From DASUPK01 sp963782345 (GTDB lineage: Bacteria > Actinomycetota > Thermoleophilia > Solirubrobacterales > 70-9): 64,000 nucleotides of DNA. The notes beneath the pieces are model-generated. The model had not been told where the DNA came from. It did no database searches and saw nothing but the letters and a program-made list of their open reading frames with translations. Position numbers and translations under genes: made by a program. Of this stretch, positions 16,697-24,113 are shown piece after piece (positions within the stretch are counted from its first letter, which is position 1; the number at the start of each line of letters is the position of its first letter). The stretch is taken from NCBI GenBank assembly GCA_963782345.1, contig CAWAJF010000010.1, forward strand, positions 1 through 64,000, given 5' to 3'.

Positions 16697-17407
16697 CTAC
16701 TTGACCAGCTCGACCTTCTCGAATGTGGTGGCCTGGAGCTCGGCCTCGTGGACCGTGGCGCCGGGGGTGAGGTCGGCGGTGCTGCAGACGCTGCCGCCCT
16801 CGCCGGGGCCCTGATTGCCGTTGTCGTCCCCCGACTGATTCTCGCCGGACTGATCGTCGCCGCGATCGCGCGACGCCGTCGCGGTGCCGGGACCCGAGAT
16901 GTCGTCCGCCTCGTGCTCGTCCTCGGTCTCGCACTTGATCGCGGTGGTCGAGTCCACCGTGCCCGACACCTGCCCGCCACCGGCGACGTCGATGGTCAGC
17001 GTGGTGCCGTCGAAGCCGGCGATCACGCCGGCGTTCTCCGCGCCGTCCTCGACACCGTCGTTGTCGGTGTCCTGGTCGTCGGGGAGGTTGGCGGTCCTGT
17101 CCTCACCCATGTTGTTGAGGCCGTCGTGGTCGGCGTCCTCGCGGCCGTCCGGGCGACCGTTGTGGTTCGTGTCCTTGCGGCGCGGGTTCGTCCGCTCCTG
17201 GAACTCGTTCAGGTTGTCGACGTGATCCCGGTCCTGGTCCTTGTTGGACTGGTCGACCTTGAGCGAGAGATGGAACTTCTTCTCCCACTTGTCGGATATG
17301 TGGTCGCGGTTGCGGTCCTTGGCGACCGCCGTGCCACCGAACGCGACGACCATCAGGGCGAGCGCCCCGACGGCGGCCACCGAGAAGGTCCTCAGCTTTC
17401 CTCTCAT
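16697..17407 (-). CDS. Secreted protein with thrombospondin type-3-like calcium repeats
   Basis: The start at 17407 (MRGKLRTFSVAAVGALAL) has GGAGGA at ideal distance and begins a clear signal peptide; 236 residues. The mature N-terminal half carries repeated acidic Asp-x-Asp/Asn loops (DRNRDHISD, DQDRDHVDN, DTNHNGRPDG, DADHDGLNN, DTDNDGVEDG) as in TSP3/EF-hand-like Ca2+ sites. The C-terminal half (GFDGTTLTIDVAGGGQVSG) resembles small DUF5666-like beta domains, followed by an Asp/Gly-rich region and a possible disulfide pair. Probably an exported Ca2+-stabilised surface protein. Function unknown. Confidence 0.7.
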   Translation of the reverse strand: MRGKLRTFSVAAVGALALMVVAFGGTAVAKDRNRDHISDKWEKKFHLSLKVDQSNKDQDRDHVDNLNEFQERTNPRRKDTNHNGRPDGREDADHDGLNNMGEDRTANLPDDQDTDNDGVEDGAENAGVIAGFDGTTLTIDVAGGGQVSGTVDSTTAIKCETEDEHEADDISGPGTATASRDRGDDQSGENQSGDDNGNQGPGEGGSVCSTADLTPGATVHEAELQATTFEKVELVK

Positions 17408-17558
17408 CGATTCCTCCTTCAGTCGCGGCCGTCCCGTGAAGGTGTGTGCTGCCGGCCGCCGTTTGACTTGACCGGGCAACTATCGGCCTCGCCCGTCAGG
17501 CGCCGGTTAGATGCGAGTTAGGCCTTGGTAAGGGGTGGACGGGCGGACGGGAGCGCGC

Positions 17559-18401
17559 TCAGTATTCGCCCAGAAGCGAGTCCACCGAGCGGGCGAAGTC
17601 GCGCGTCGTGAAGCACATCGGCTCCGCGAACTCCTCCATCGTCACCGCGCCCTCCCAGGGCGCGTCCGCAGCGGCACGGAGTAGAGGCTTACTGATCGCG
17701 AGCGCATGGGCCGGAAGCTCGGCGGCGTGATCGCACCAGCGCTGCGCGGCGGCGAGCAGTCCGTCCGCTGACACCACCTCCTGGACGAGGCCGAGCTCGA
17801 GCGCCTCGTCCGCCTCGATATGGCGCCCGGCGACATAGAACTGGAGCGCGCGCTGATAACCCAGCCGTCGGGTCAACGCCCAGCTCGTCCCCACCTCCGG
17901 AATCAGGCCAAGCCGCCCGAACGCCGGCACGAGCACCGCTCGCTGCGAGGCGACCGCGACGTCGCAGTTGAGCGCGAAGGCGAGGCCCACTCCGGCCGCT
18001 GGTCCGTTGATGGCCGCGATGAACAGCTTGTCGGTGCGGGTGATGGTCCGGACCATCGCGCCGAACTGGTACCGGATCCACCGCCACGGGGCCGTCGCAC
18101 CGTCCTCGTCGTCGGGCTCGTGGAAACGCTGCACGGCGTTGTCCATCATCCGCAGGTCGCCACCCGCCGAGAATGCCTTCCCCGATCCCGTGATCACGAT
18201 CGAGCGTATCTCGGGGTCTGCGGCGAGCGCCTCCGTCTGGCGGCGGAGCTGCACCATCAACGGGGCGCTCAGCACATTGAGCTTGCCCGGATCCTCGAGT
18301 GTGATCGTCGCGCGGTCCTCCCGGCGCTCGACGCGCACGTACGCCCTCTCCTCCTCGGTCCCCTGCCGAACCAGCTCTTCGTAGGAAAGCGGTCGGCTCA
18401 T
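17559..18401 (-). CDS. Enoyl-CoA hydratase/isomerase (crotonase family)
   Basis: Hydrates or isomerises enoyl-CoA in fatty acid breakdown. The start at 18401 (MSRPLSYEELV) has AGGAGG at the right distance and gives 280 residues. Crotonase features: SIVITGSGKAFSAGGDLRMM (oxyanion-hole segment) and INGPAAGVGLAFALNCDVAV with FGRLGLIPEVGTSW. The second catalytic Glu falls in IPEVGTSW; the first position reads GGVGLAF-like without Glu, so the exact reaction may be isomerase or other. It follows the TetR gene with a 1-bp gap, so the regulator and enzyme are one operon. Confidence 0.85.
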   Translation of the reverse strand: MSRPLSYEELVRQGTEEERAYVRVERREDRATITLEDPGKLNVLSAPLMVQLRRQTEALAADPEIRSIVITGSGKAFSAGGDLRMMDNAVQRFHEPDDEDGATAPWRWIRYQFGAMVRTITRTDKLFIAAINGPAAGVGLAFALNCDVAVASQRAVLVPAFGRLGLIPEVGTSWALTRRLGYQRALQFYVAGRHIEADEALELGLVQEVVSADGLLAAAQRWCDHAAELPAHALAISKPLLRAAADAPWEGAVTMEEFAEPMCFTTRDFARSVDSLLGEY

Positions 18402-18402
18402 C

Positions 18403-19017
18403 TCAACCTCCTTTCGCCCTGACCGACGCCCACGCGGCGTCGGCGAGCGTGGTGATCTCTCCACTTCCGGGGCGCTTCGCGCGATCCGCGTCCCACAGAC
18501 GGCAGTAGCTGTCGGCCGGCCCGAGCCAGAGCGAGTAGCCGAGATCCAGGCCGATGTCTCGAAGCGCCCCGTAGTGGACATGGCCGCGCCACCAGGACAG
18601 GACCTCGGAATAGAAGGGCCTGTTCTGGCGATCCAGCCGTTCTGCGATTCCGGGCAGAGCCCGCAGCGCGGGGGTCCCGTCGAGGAATGACGCCATCTGG
18701 CGGTTCCTGGTCCACCACCGAACGTGGTGGGACACACCTGCGCGGATCCCGTCGCCCGCGTCCGGCTGCTCGCGGAGGACGTCCAGCAGCCCGAGCTGGT
18801 ACGCCTCAAGGCCCTCCAGGTAGAGCGCCCCGGCGACATCCAGCTTGTCGTCGAAATGGTGGTAAAGGCCACCCACGCTGATCCCGGCCCTCGCCCTGAT
18901 CTGATCGAGGGTGGTCCCGGCCAGGCCGGCGTCCGCGAAGCAGCTCTGGGCGGCGTCGAGAATCTTCGCTCTCTGACCCGCCCCGCCGGGCACCCTCACG
19001 TTCGTCGCAGCCACCAA
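18403..19017 (-). CDS. TetR-family transcriptional regulator
   Basis: A 204-residue repressor. The N-terminal HTH (AKILDAAQSCFADAGLAGTT then ISVGGLYHHFDDK, residues about 16-60) is typical, with a variable ligand-binding C-terminus. The start is TTG at 19017 or GTG at 19014; a -10-like TATCAT (19022-19027, minus strand) ends a few bases upstream and no ribosome binding site is visible, so the mRNA is probably leaderless. Two matching 15-bp palindromes overlap this promoter, arguing for self-repression. Operon with enoyl-CoA hydratase suggests an acyl-CoA ligand. Confidence 0.88.
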   Translation of the reverse strand: MVAATNVRVPGGAGQRAKILDAAQSCFADAGLAGTTLDQIRARAGISVGGLYHHFDDKLDVAGALYLEGLEAYQLGLLDVLREQPDAGDGIRAGVSHHVRWWTRNRQMASFLDGTPALRALPGIAERLDRQNRPFYSEVLSWWRGHVHYGALRDIGLDLGYSLWLGPADSYCRLWDADRAKRPGSGEITTLADAAWASVRAKGG

Positions 19018-19053
19018 CCGAATGATACTCGGTTTGTGCCGAATAATGTTCGG
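19018..19053. promoter_or_regulatory. Tandem TetR operator candidates over the tetR promoter
   Basis: Two 15-bp palindromes share CCGAATrATryTCGG: CCGAATGATACTCGG (19018-19032) and CCGAATAATGTTCGG (19039-19053). Their centres are 21 bp apart, two DNA turns, so two dimers would bind the same face. The first overlaps the -10-like TATCAT and abuts the start codon. Confidence 0.75.
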
Positions 19054-19055
19054 TG

Positions 19056-19868
19056 TCAGGCACTCCGGCGTGGGGCGATCAGCAGCGTCTGCGCCGCCCG
19101 CCCGATCGGGCCTCGGTCGTCGAGCAGGCGCGTATCGGCCATTCCCACACCATTGGGCTCGGGCAGCGTGACCGCGTCCAGGCAGACCCAGTCGCCCTCC
19201 GGCATTCGGTGCAGATGCACGCTGAGGTCCACGTTGATGAACAGGTACTTCGACCAGTCGAGCGCGGCGCTCACCCCGTTGCCCGAATCGGCGGCGGCGA
19301 GCACCCGCTGCAGGGGACTCGGCTCCTCATCTGGAAGCAGCGGGACCGCCATCCGCATCCAGACCGTCGCGGGACCGGGCTCCATGAACGCGCCGGCCGT
19401 GAACCGGTACTCCATCGCCGTGTGGTAGCCGACGGCATATCCCGTGTGGAAGAACTCGCCTGGCTCGCCGCTCTCGGGACCGCGCGGCGGTTCCGCCGAC
19501 CGAGCCGGCGCCTCGAAGGACACCGATTCAGTGCGAAGCCGCCAGCCCTGCGCCCGGATCAGCGGCTCGCCGGCCTCGTCGGAGAGGACCGCCTCGAACA
19601 TCTCGACGCGACGGCCGGGCCGGACGATGTCCGCCTCGACCCGCAGGCGCGCGATCGGGACCGGGCGGAGCACCTCATAGGTGATCCTGCCGATCTGTGC
19701 GGCCGGCCCGTCCTCCCCACCGATCCTCCCGCCCCCGAGCCGCTCCACCTGCCGCCCGATCAGCGCGGCGGGCGGTCCCGCATGCTGGGAGGTGGGATCC
19801 CAGGGTCCGCGGGTGAGCTCGGTGGCGATGTAGAGATCGCCGTCCGGCTCGTAGAAGGAGTCGGGCAC
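19056..19868 (-). CDS. Acyl-CoA thioesterase-like protein (TesB-type double hotdog)
   Basis: Probably hydrolyses acyl-CoA to fatty acid and CoA. The 270-residue length and the pattern (GPPAALIGRQVERL; ITYEVLRPVPIARLRVEAD; FEAVLSDEAGEPLIRAQGW; second half LFINVDLSVHLHRMPEGDWVCLDA; GMADTRLLDDRGPIGRAAQT) match the two-hotdog thioesterase family of actinobacteria. The C-terminal Asp in WSKYLFINVDLSVHL and Gln in GRAAQTLL occupy typical active-site positions. It lies 38 bp upstream of tetR on the same strand, separated by the operators, and is divergent from msrB, with a 22-bp palindrome between. Confidence 0.75.
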   Translation of the reverse strand: MPDSFYEPDGDLYIATELTRGPWDPTSQHAGPPAALIGRQVERLGGGRIGGEDGPAAQIGRITYEVLRPVPIARLRVEADIVRPGRRVEMFEAVLSDEAGEPLIRAQGWRLRTESVSFEAPARSAEPPRGPESGEPGEFFHTGYAVGYHTAMEYRFTAGAFMEPGPATVWMRMAVPLLPDEEPSPLQRVLAAADSGNGVSAALDWSKYLFINVDLSVHLHRMPEGDWVCLDAVTLPEPNGVGMADTRLLDDRGPIGRAAQTLLIAPRRSA

Positions 19869-19911
19869 GCGGGGAGACTAGTAACGACGAGCGCGCCCGG
19901 AGGACTGTAGT

Positions 19912-19933
19912 TCGACCGGGTTAACCTGGTCGA
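19912..19933. promoter_or_regulatory. 22-bp palindrome between thioesterase and msrB genes
   Basis: Arms TCGACC and GGTCGA enclose GGGTTAACCT; only one symmetric base pair breaks the dyad. It sits in the divergent gap, 44 bp upstream of the thioesterase start and 27 bp upstream of the msrB start, a good place to control both. The cognate regulator is not known. Confidence 0.6.
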
Positions 19934-19959
19934 TACCCGAGGAAGCGAGGTAAGAGAAC

Positions 19960-20361
19960 TTGGAGAAGGTCAAGAAGAGCGAGCAGGAGTGGCGCCGGGA
20001 GCTGACGCCCGAGCAGTACGAGGTCGTCCGCCGGAAGGGCACCGAGGCCCCGTTCACGAGCGAGCTCAACGACGTCAAGGACCCGGGCACGTTCAAGTGC
20101 GTGGCCTGTGGCGAGCCGCTGTTCACCAGCGAGACGAAGTTCGACTCGGGCACCGGCTGGCCGAGCTTCTACGCGCCGGTGGGCGAGGAGAAGGTCGAGA
20201 CCGAGGCCGACAACAGCCTGTTCATGAAGCGGACCGAGGTGATCTGCTCGAAGTGCGATGCGCACCTGGGGCACGTGTTCGACGACGGCCCGGCCGAGAA
20301 GACCGGACTCCGCTACTGCATCAACGGCTGCGCCCTCGAGTTCGACCCCGAGAACACCTAG
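19960..20361 (+). CDS. msrB: Peptide-methionine (R)-S-oxide reductase MsrB
   Basis: Repairs methionine-R-sulfoxide in oxidised proteins. The 133-residue protein has both zinc pairs (CVAC and CSKC), the core FDSGTGWPSF, GHVFDDGP and the catalytic cysteine in RYCINGCALEF. The family usually has RYCINSASLEF; here a second Cys four residues after the catalytic one could serve in resolving the disulfide, though the standard resolving Cys is elsewhere. TTG start with GAGG about 12 bp upstream. It ends at a long hairpin shared with the convergent response regulator. Confidence 0.95.
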   Translation: MEKVKKSEQEWRRELTPEQYEVVRRKGTEAPFTSELNDVKDPGTFKCVACGEPLFTSETKFDSGTGWPSFYAPVGEEKVETEADNSLFMKRTEVICSKCDAHLGHVFDDGPAEKTGLRYCINGCALEFDPENT

Positions 20362-20406
20362 GGTCAGGTCTTGCGTGCAACAAGTTGCACGCAGAGACGC
20401 TGACCC
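20361..20406. terminator. Bidirectional terminator between msrB and response regulator
   Basis: Nested stems: outer GGGTCAG (20361-20367) / CTGACCC (20400-20406) and inner TGCGTGCAA (20372-20380) / TTGCACGCA (20385-20393) with loop CAAG. It starts at the msrB stop and ends 2 bp before the minus-strand stop, serving both genes. Confidence 0.8.
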
Positions 20407-20407
20407 C

Positions 20408-21049
20408 TCAGACCTTGCCGCCGGCGCCCAGGTAGCTGAAGCGCACCGCTAAAGCCACCGCCTCGGTCCGCGTGTCGACCTCCATCCGGGCGATCGCGTT
20501 CCGGACGTGGGTGTGGACCGTGGCGGGGCTCAGTGAGAGCCGGTCGGCGATCTGCTTGACGCGCAGGCCCTCCGCGAGCAATTCGAGGATCTCACGCTCG
20601 CGGGGGGTCAGCTCGAGCAGCTTCTCGACCTCGCCCGCGCCCTGCCCGAGCTCGGTGCCGACGAAGGTCCCGCCACCGGCGACAACCTCGATCGCGCGGG
20701 CGATGTCCTCACTCGGCGCCGACTTCAGGACGTAGCCGGAGGCCCCGGCGCGGAGGGCCAAGGTCAGCAGGTCGGGCTGGGCGTGGGCCGTGAAGATGAT
20801 GACCCGCGTCTCCGGGCGGACCTTGAGGATGTCCTTGGTGGCGTCGATGCCGTCCTTGCCCGGCAGCTCGACGTCGACGATGCAGACGTCGGGCTCGAGC
20901 TCCTTGACGCGGTCGACCACCTCCTCGCCGGTCTCGGCCTCGCCGACGATCTCGACGCCTTCAACCGCGGCCATCCGCGCCTTGATCGCCTCGCGAACGA
21001 TCTCATGGTCGTCGCAGAGGACTACTCGCTTGGGAGTCGAGGAGCTCAT
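20408..21049 (-). CDS. NarL/FixJ-type response regulator
   Basis: A 213-residue two-component regulator. Receiver domain: acidic pair in VVLCDDHEIVR, phospho-acceptor Asp in CIVDVELPGKDG, conserved Thr/Ala in IIFTAHA and Lys in YVLKSAPS. LuxR-type HTH: LTPREREILELLAEG, IADRLSLSPATVHTHVRNA. No kinase gene is nearby. The start ATG directly follows the serS stop (TAA-ATG), so it is the last gene of a cytochrome c - serS - regulator row. The signal is unknown. Confidence 0.92.
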   Translation of the reverse strand: MSSSTPKRVVLCDDHEIVREAIKARMAAVEGVEIVGEAETGEEVVDRVKELEPDVCIVDVELPGKDGIDATKDILKVRPETRVIIFTAHAQPDLLTLALRAGASGYVLKSAPSEDIARAIEVVAGGGTFVGTELGQGAGEVEKLLELTPREREILELLAEGLRVKQIADRLSLSPATVHTHVRNAIARMEVDTRTEAVALAVRFSYLGAGGKV

Positions 21050-22330
21050 TTATGTGGGAATCCTCTGTGGAGCGCCGAATTCCTGCAATGGGGCCGGAAG
21101 TTCCACGTTGCCGTCTTCGGTCTGTCCGTTCTCCAGCAGCGCAATCAGGGTTCGACCCACAGCCACCGCAGTTCCGTTCAGCGTGTGCACGGGTTCCGGG
21201 GATTCTCCTTGGGCGGCACGGTATCGGCTGGACAGGCGTCTTGCCTGATAATCGGTGGTGTTGGAGCAGCTTGTCAGCTCCCGGAAGCGTTGCTGGCTCG
21301 GAATCCAACCCTCGCAATCGAACTTGCGGGCCGCTGGAGCACCCAGATCGCCCACCGCGACGTCGACCACGCGGTAGGGAATCTCGAGTGCGCCGAGGAT
21401 GGCCTCCTGGATGGCGATCATGCGCTCGTGCTCCTCTCGGCTCGATCCAGGCTCGACGAAGCTGAACATCTCGACCTTGTCGAACTGGTGGACGCGGAAG
21501 ATCCCGCGCGTGTCGCGGCCGGCCGCTCCGGCCTCTCGCCGGAAACAGGTCGAGAAGCCCGCGTAGCGCTTGGGCAGCTCCCCGGGCTCCATGATCCGGT
21601 CGGCCTGCAGGGCGGCGAGCGAGACCTCGGAGGTCCCCACGAGGAAGAGCTCGTCCCGCGGGATCTCGTAGATCATCTCCCGCTCACCGGGGAAGTAGCC
21701 CGTCCCGTAGAGCGCCTTCTCGCGGACGAGCACCGGCGGGATCGTGGGCTCGAACCCCTCGGCTCGCACCCGCTCCATCGCGAAGCGCACCAGCGCGAAC
21801 TCGAGCATGGCGAGGTCGCCGAGCAGATAGGCGAATCGCGACCCTGACGCCTCGGCCGCCGCCTCCATCTCGATCCAGCCGTGGCCCTGCGCGAGGTCGA
21901 GGTGGTCGAGGGGCTCGAAGCCGAATTCCGGCTTCTCCCCCACCTCCCGCAACGTGACATTGTCCTCCTCGGTCTCGCCATCCGGGGCATCGGGCTCGGG
22001 AAGGTTCGGCAGCGAGACGAGCAGCTCGTCGCGCTTCTCGCTCAGCTCCCCGAGTTGCGGCTCGAGCTCCTTGAGCTCGGCCTTGAGCCCGCTGGATGCC
22101 TCGCGAGCCCGGTTGAACGCCGGATCTTCGGTCTTACCCTCACGGGCCGCCTCCTGGATCTCGCCCGAGAGCTTGTTCTGCTCGGCTCGGATCTGGTCCA
22201 CTCGGGTATTCAGCTCGCGCCGGCGCTCGTCGACGGCGAGCAGGTCGTCGAGCTGGTCGCCCGCACCGCGCCTGCTCAGCGCCGAGCGGACCGGCTCGGG
22301 ATCGCTGCGGATCTGCTTGAGATCGAGCGT
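21050..22330 (-). CDS. serS: Seryl-tRNA synthetase
   Basis: Charges tRNA-Ser with serine in the cytosol. N-terminal coiled-coil tRNA-binding arm (about 25-105, including RAEQNKLSGEIQEAA), then the class II core: GTGYFPG, LVGTSEVSLAAL (motif region), STCFRREAGAAGRDTRGIFR (motif 2), ELTSCSNTTDYQARRL and LNGTAVAVGRTLIALLEN (motif 3). Homology begins at TLDLKQIRSDPE (families start MLDLKxIRxDP), which is encoded from an ACG codon at 22330, giving 426 residues. No ATG/GTG/TTG exists in frame from the preceding stop (22349-22351) down to a GTG at 22201, which would cut 43 conserved residues. Either ACG initiates or the start codon base is an error. Confidence 0.93.
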   Translation of the reverse strand, partial: TLDLKQIRSDPEPVRSALSRRGAGDQLDDLLAVDERRRELNTRVDQIRAEQNKLSGEIQEAAREGKTEDPAFNRAREASSGLKAELKELEPQLGELSEKRDELLVSLPNLPEPDAPDGETEEDNVTLREVGEKPEFGFEPLDHLDLAQGHGWIEMEAAAEASGSRFAYLLGDLAMLEFALVRFAMERVRAEGFEPTIPPVLVREKALYGTGYFPGEREMIYEIPRDELFLVGTSEVSLAALQADRIMEPGELPKRYAGFSTCFRREAGAAGRDTRGIFRVHQFDKVEMFSFVEPGSSREEHERMIAIQEAILGALEIPYRVVDVAVGDLGAPAARKFDCEGWIPSQQRFRELTSCSNTTDYQARRLSSRYRAAQGESPEPVHTLNGTAVAVGRTLIALLENGQTEDGNVELPAPLQEFGAPQRIPT

Positions 22331-22348
22331 GGCTCCGCCCCGGATTGC

Positions 22349-22750
22349 CTAGGGGGCTGCCGATGTGGTCGTCGCGGCGGGCCGCGGCGATTCCGCGACG
22401 TCCTGACCGGCGTACTTCGCGACGAAGGCGGCGACCTTCTCGGCATCCGCCCCGACGACGATGTTCTGCGGCATGATCGCTCCGGAGAAGCCGCCGTTCC
22501 GGATCGCGTAGATCACGTCTGACATCGTCTCCTGGCGCTGGTCGAGGTTCGGGCCCTGCACTCGCTCCGAGCGGTTGGCGCTTCCCTCGGTGCCGGCGGG
22601 CGTCAGCGTGTGGCAGCCGGAGCAGCGCTGGGAGAAGATCTCCGCCCCCTGATGGGTCGGGTCGTTGGCCGGAACCGAGACGCCCTGCGTCCCACATCCG
22701 GCGGCGGTCGCGACCACGGCGACTGCGATCAATAGAAATGCCCCTCGCAC
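22349..22750 (-). CDS. Lipoprotein cytochrome c (single haem)
   Basis: Small electron carrier anchored outside the membrane. The lipobox AAGC (Cys19) ends the signal; the haem motif is CSGCH (43-47); the likely distal ligand is Met93 in AIMPQN. The C-terminus is Pro/Thr/Ala-rich. 133 residues. Class I cytochromes of this kind shuttle electrons between quinol-oxidising complexes and oxidases. Its stop is 18 bp upstream of the inferred serS start in the same direction, an unusual operon partner. Confidence 0.88.
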   Translation of the reverse strand: MRGAFLLIAVAVVATAAGCGTQGVSVPANDPTHQGAEIFSQRCSGCHTLTPAGTEGSANRSERVQGPNLDQRQETMSDVIYAIRNGGFSGAIMPQNIVVGADAEKVAAFVAKYAGQDVAESPRPAATTTSAAP

Positions 22751-22792
22751 GCGGCGGGATCATATGCGAGCGCCCTCGCGTAGCGTTCAGCC

Positions 22793-23275
22793 ATGCCCGT
22801 CAGCCCGGAGCAGTTCCGAGCCGCGCTCGGCGCCTATGCGACCGGGGTGACCGTGGTCACCGCCATCGGCGAGAGCGGCCCGTCCGGCGCCACCGCCAAC
22901 GCGGTGACCTCCCTCTCGCTCGACCCGGCGATGATGCTGGCCTGCCTCGACCGCGGCTCGCGGACGCTGACGTCGGTGCGCGAGCAGGGCCGCTTCGGGG
23001 TGAACGCGCTCGCCGCCGGCCAGGAGGAGCTAGCGCGCCGGTTCGCGGGCAAGGACCCGGAGGCGGATAAGTGGGCGGGCGTCGAGTGGACCGAGGCCGA
23101 GGGGCTGCCCAGGCTCGGCGGAATCTTGATGTGGGTGGCCTGTGAGCTCCGCGACCTGATCGATGGCGGCGATCACCTGATCCTGACCGGGAACGTGCTC
23201 GCGGCCGAGTCGCACGATCTCCATCCCCTGCTCTTTCACCGCGGCGCCTATCGGGATCTGCTGGCCGAGTCGTAG
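22793..23275 (+). CDS. Flavin reductase domain protein (NAD(P)H:flavin, HpaC-like)
   Basis: A 160-residue split-barrel flavin reductase. Such proteins supply reduced FMN/FAD to a partner monooxygenase or act as flavin-binding reductases. Motifs: YATGVTVVTA, GATANAVTSLSLDPAMMLAC, RFGVNALAAGQEELARRFAG, GGDHLILTGNVLAA and HRGAYRDL. A -10-like TAGCGT lies 7 bp before the ATG without a ribosome binding site, so the message may be leaderless. No partner monooxygenase is adjacent. Divergent from the cytochrome c gene with 42 bp between. Confidence 0.85.
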   Translation: MPVSPEQFRAALGAYATGVTVVTAIGESGPSGATANAVTSLSLDPAMMLACLDRGSRTLTSVREQGRFGVNALAAGQEELARRFAGKDPEADKWAGVEWTEAEGLPRLGGILMWVACELRDLIDGGDHLILTGNVLAAESHDLHPLLFHRGAYRDLLAES

Positions 23276-23325
23276 GACGAAAGCCGCCGATGAAGCGGCT
23301 ACCTGGCAACCGACCAGCCAAATCC

Positions 23326-23967
23326 TCAGGTGAAGGCCCGGAACAGTTCGCTTGCCACCCGCCGGGTCCCGTCGATCTCAACGTCTCCGGCCTCCACCGC
23401 CTTCCTCAGCCGGGTTTCGCCGAAGACCACCGATGCGATCGCGCCGCAGTCGCTGCGGATCGTCGCGTCCGGCCCCTCGGCCTCCCCATGCTCCGCTTCG
23501 AAGCGGCCCCCTTTCACCGTGATTCTGAAGGAGACCTCTCCGAGCCAGAGCTCGTAGGTCGCGTCAAGACCGTCCGCCTTCGTCGGATCGAACTTCGACT
23601 TGAGCGCCAGGACGAGCGAGTCGGGGCCCATCTCGGCACCGACCGGGAACGACGGCGAACCGCTCGCCCACCGGCCCAGCGACAGGATCGCCGGCTCCAG
23701 CTCCTGCCCCCACTCCGTCAGCTCATAGACCTGGGCCGCAGCGGGGGGCGCCAGCGTCCGGCGCCTGACGATTCCGGACTCCCCCAGCTCGCGGAGCCGC
23801 TGACCGAGCACGTTTGGGCTGATGTCGGGAAGGCCTGTCCGCAGGTCCGTGAAGCGCTTCGGGCCGAGCAGCAGCTCTCGCACAACGAGCAGCGCCCAAC
23901 GCTGCCCGAGCAGCTCCGAAGCGTGGGCGATGCCGCATCCGTCCTCGATCCTCCGCGTCCTGGCCAT
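23326..23967 (-). CDS. HxlR-family regulator with SCP2-like C-terminal domain
   Basis: Residues about 8-105 are an HxlR winged helix (CGIAHASELLGQRWALLVVRE, GPKRFTDLRTGL, ISPNVLGQRLRELGESGIV). The C-terminal 100 residues (ELWLGEVSFRITVKGGRFEA, DATIRSDCGAIASVVFGE) look like a sterol-carrier/SCP2-type lipid-binding fold, an arrangement seen in actinobacterial HxlR proteins. The divergent neighbour is a double VOC protein; the intervening gap has two direct repeats 21 bp apart. Likely controls itself and the VOC gene, perhaps in response to a hydrophobic compound. Confidence 0.85.
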   Translation of the reverse strand: MARTRRIEDGCGIAHASELLGQRWALLVVRELLLGPKRFTDLRTGLPDISPNVLGQRLRELGESGIVRRRTLAPPAAAQVYELTEWGQELEPAILSLGRWASGSPSFPVGAEMGPDSLVLALKSKFDPTKADGLDATYELWLGEVSFRITVKGGRFEAEHGEAEGPDATIRSDCGAIASVVFGETRLRKAVEAGDVEIDGTRRVASELFRAFT

Positions 23968-23990
23968 CGCGGGCAGTCTAGGTCCTTGAA

Positions 23991-24021
23991 TCCTCTAATA
24001 CAACTAGCTGATCCTCTATTA
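23991..24021. promoter_or_regulatory. Direct-repeat operator candidate (HxlR / VOC gap)
   Basis: TCCTCTAATA (23991-24000) and TCCTCTATTA (24012-24021) differ by one base and are exactly 21 bp apart. The right copy is also part of a small dyad TCCT-CTATT-AGGA. The stretch is unusually AT-rich for the window and lies between the divergent starts at 23967 and 24114. Confidence 0.65.
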
Positions 24022-24113
24022 GGACTTTCTGGTACGGTGCGCCGGCGATATGTAGGAGAAGGAGAGACTCGGCGGAGCGACGAGCGCCGTCACGACGAAT
24101 ACGAGGAGGAGCA

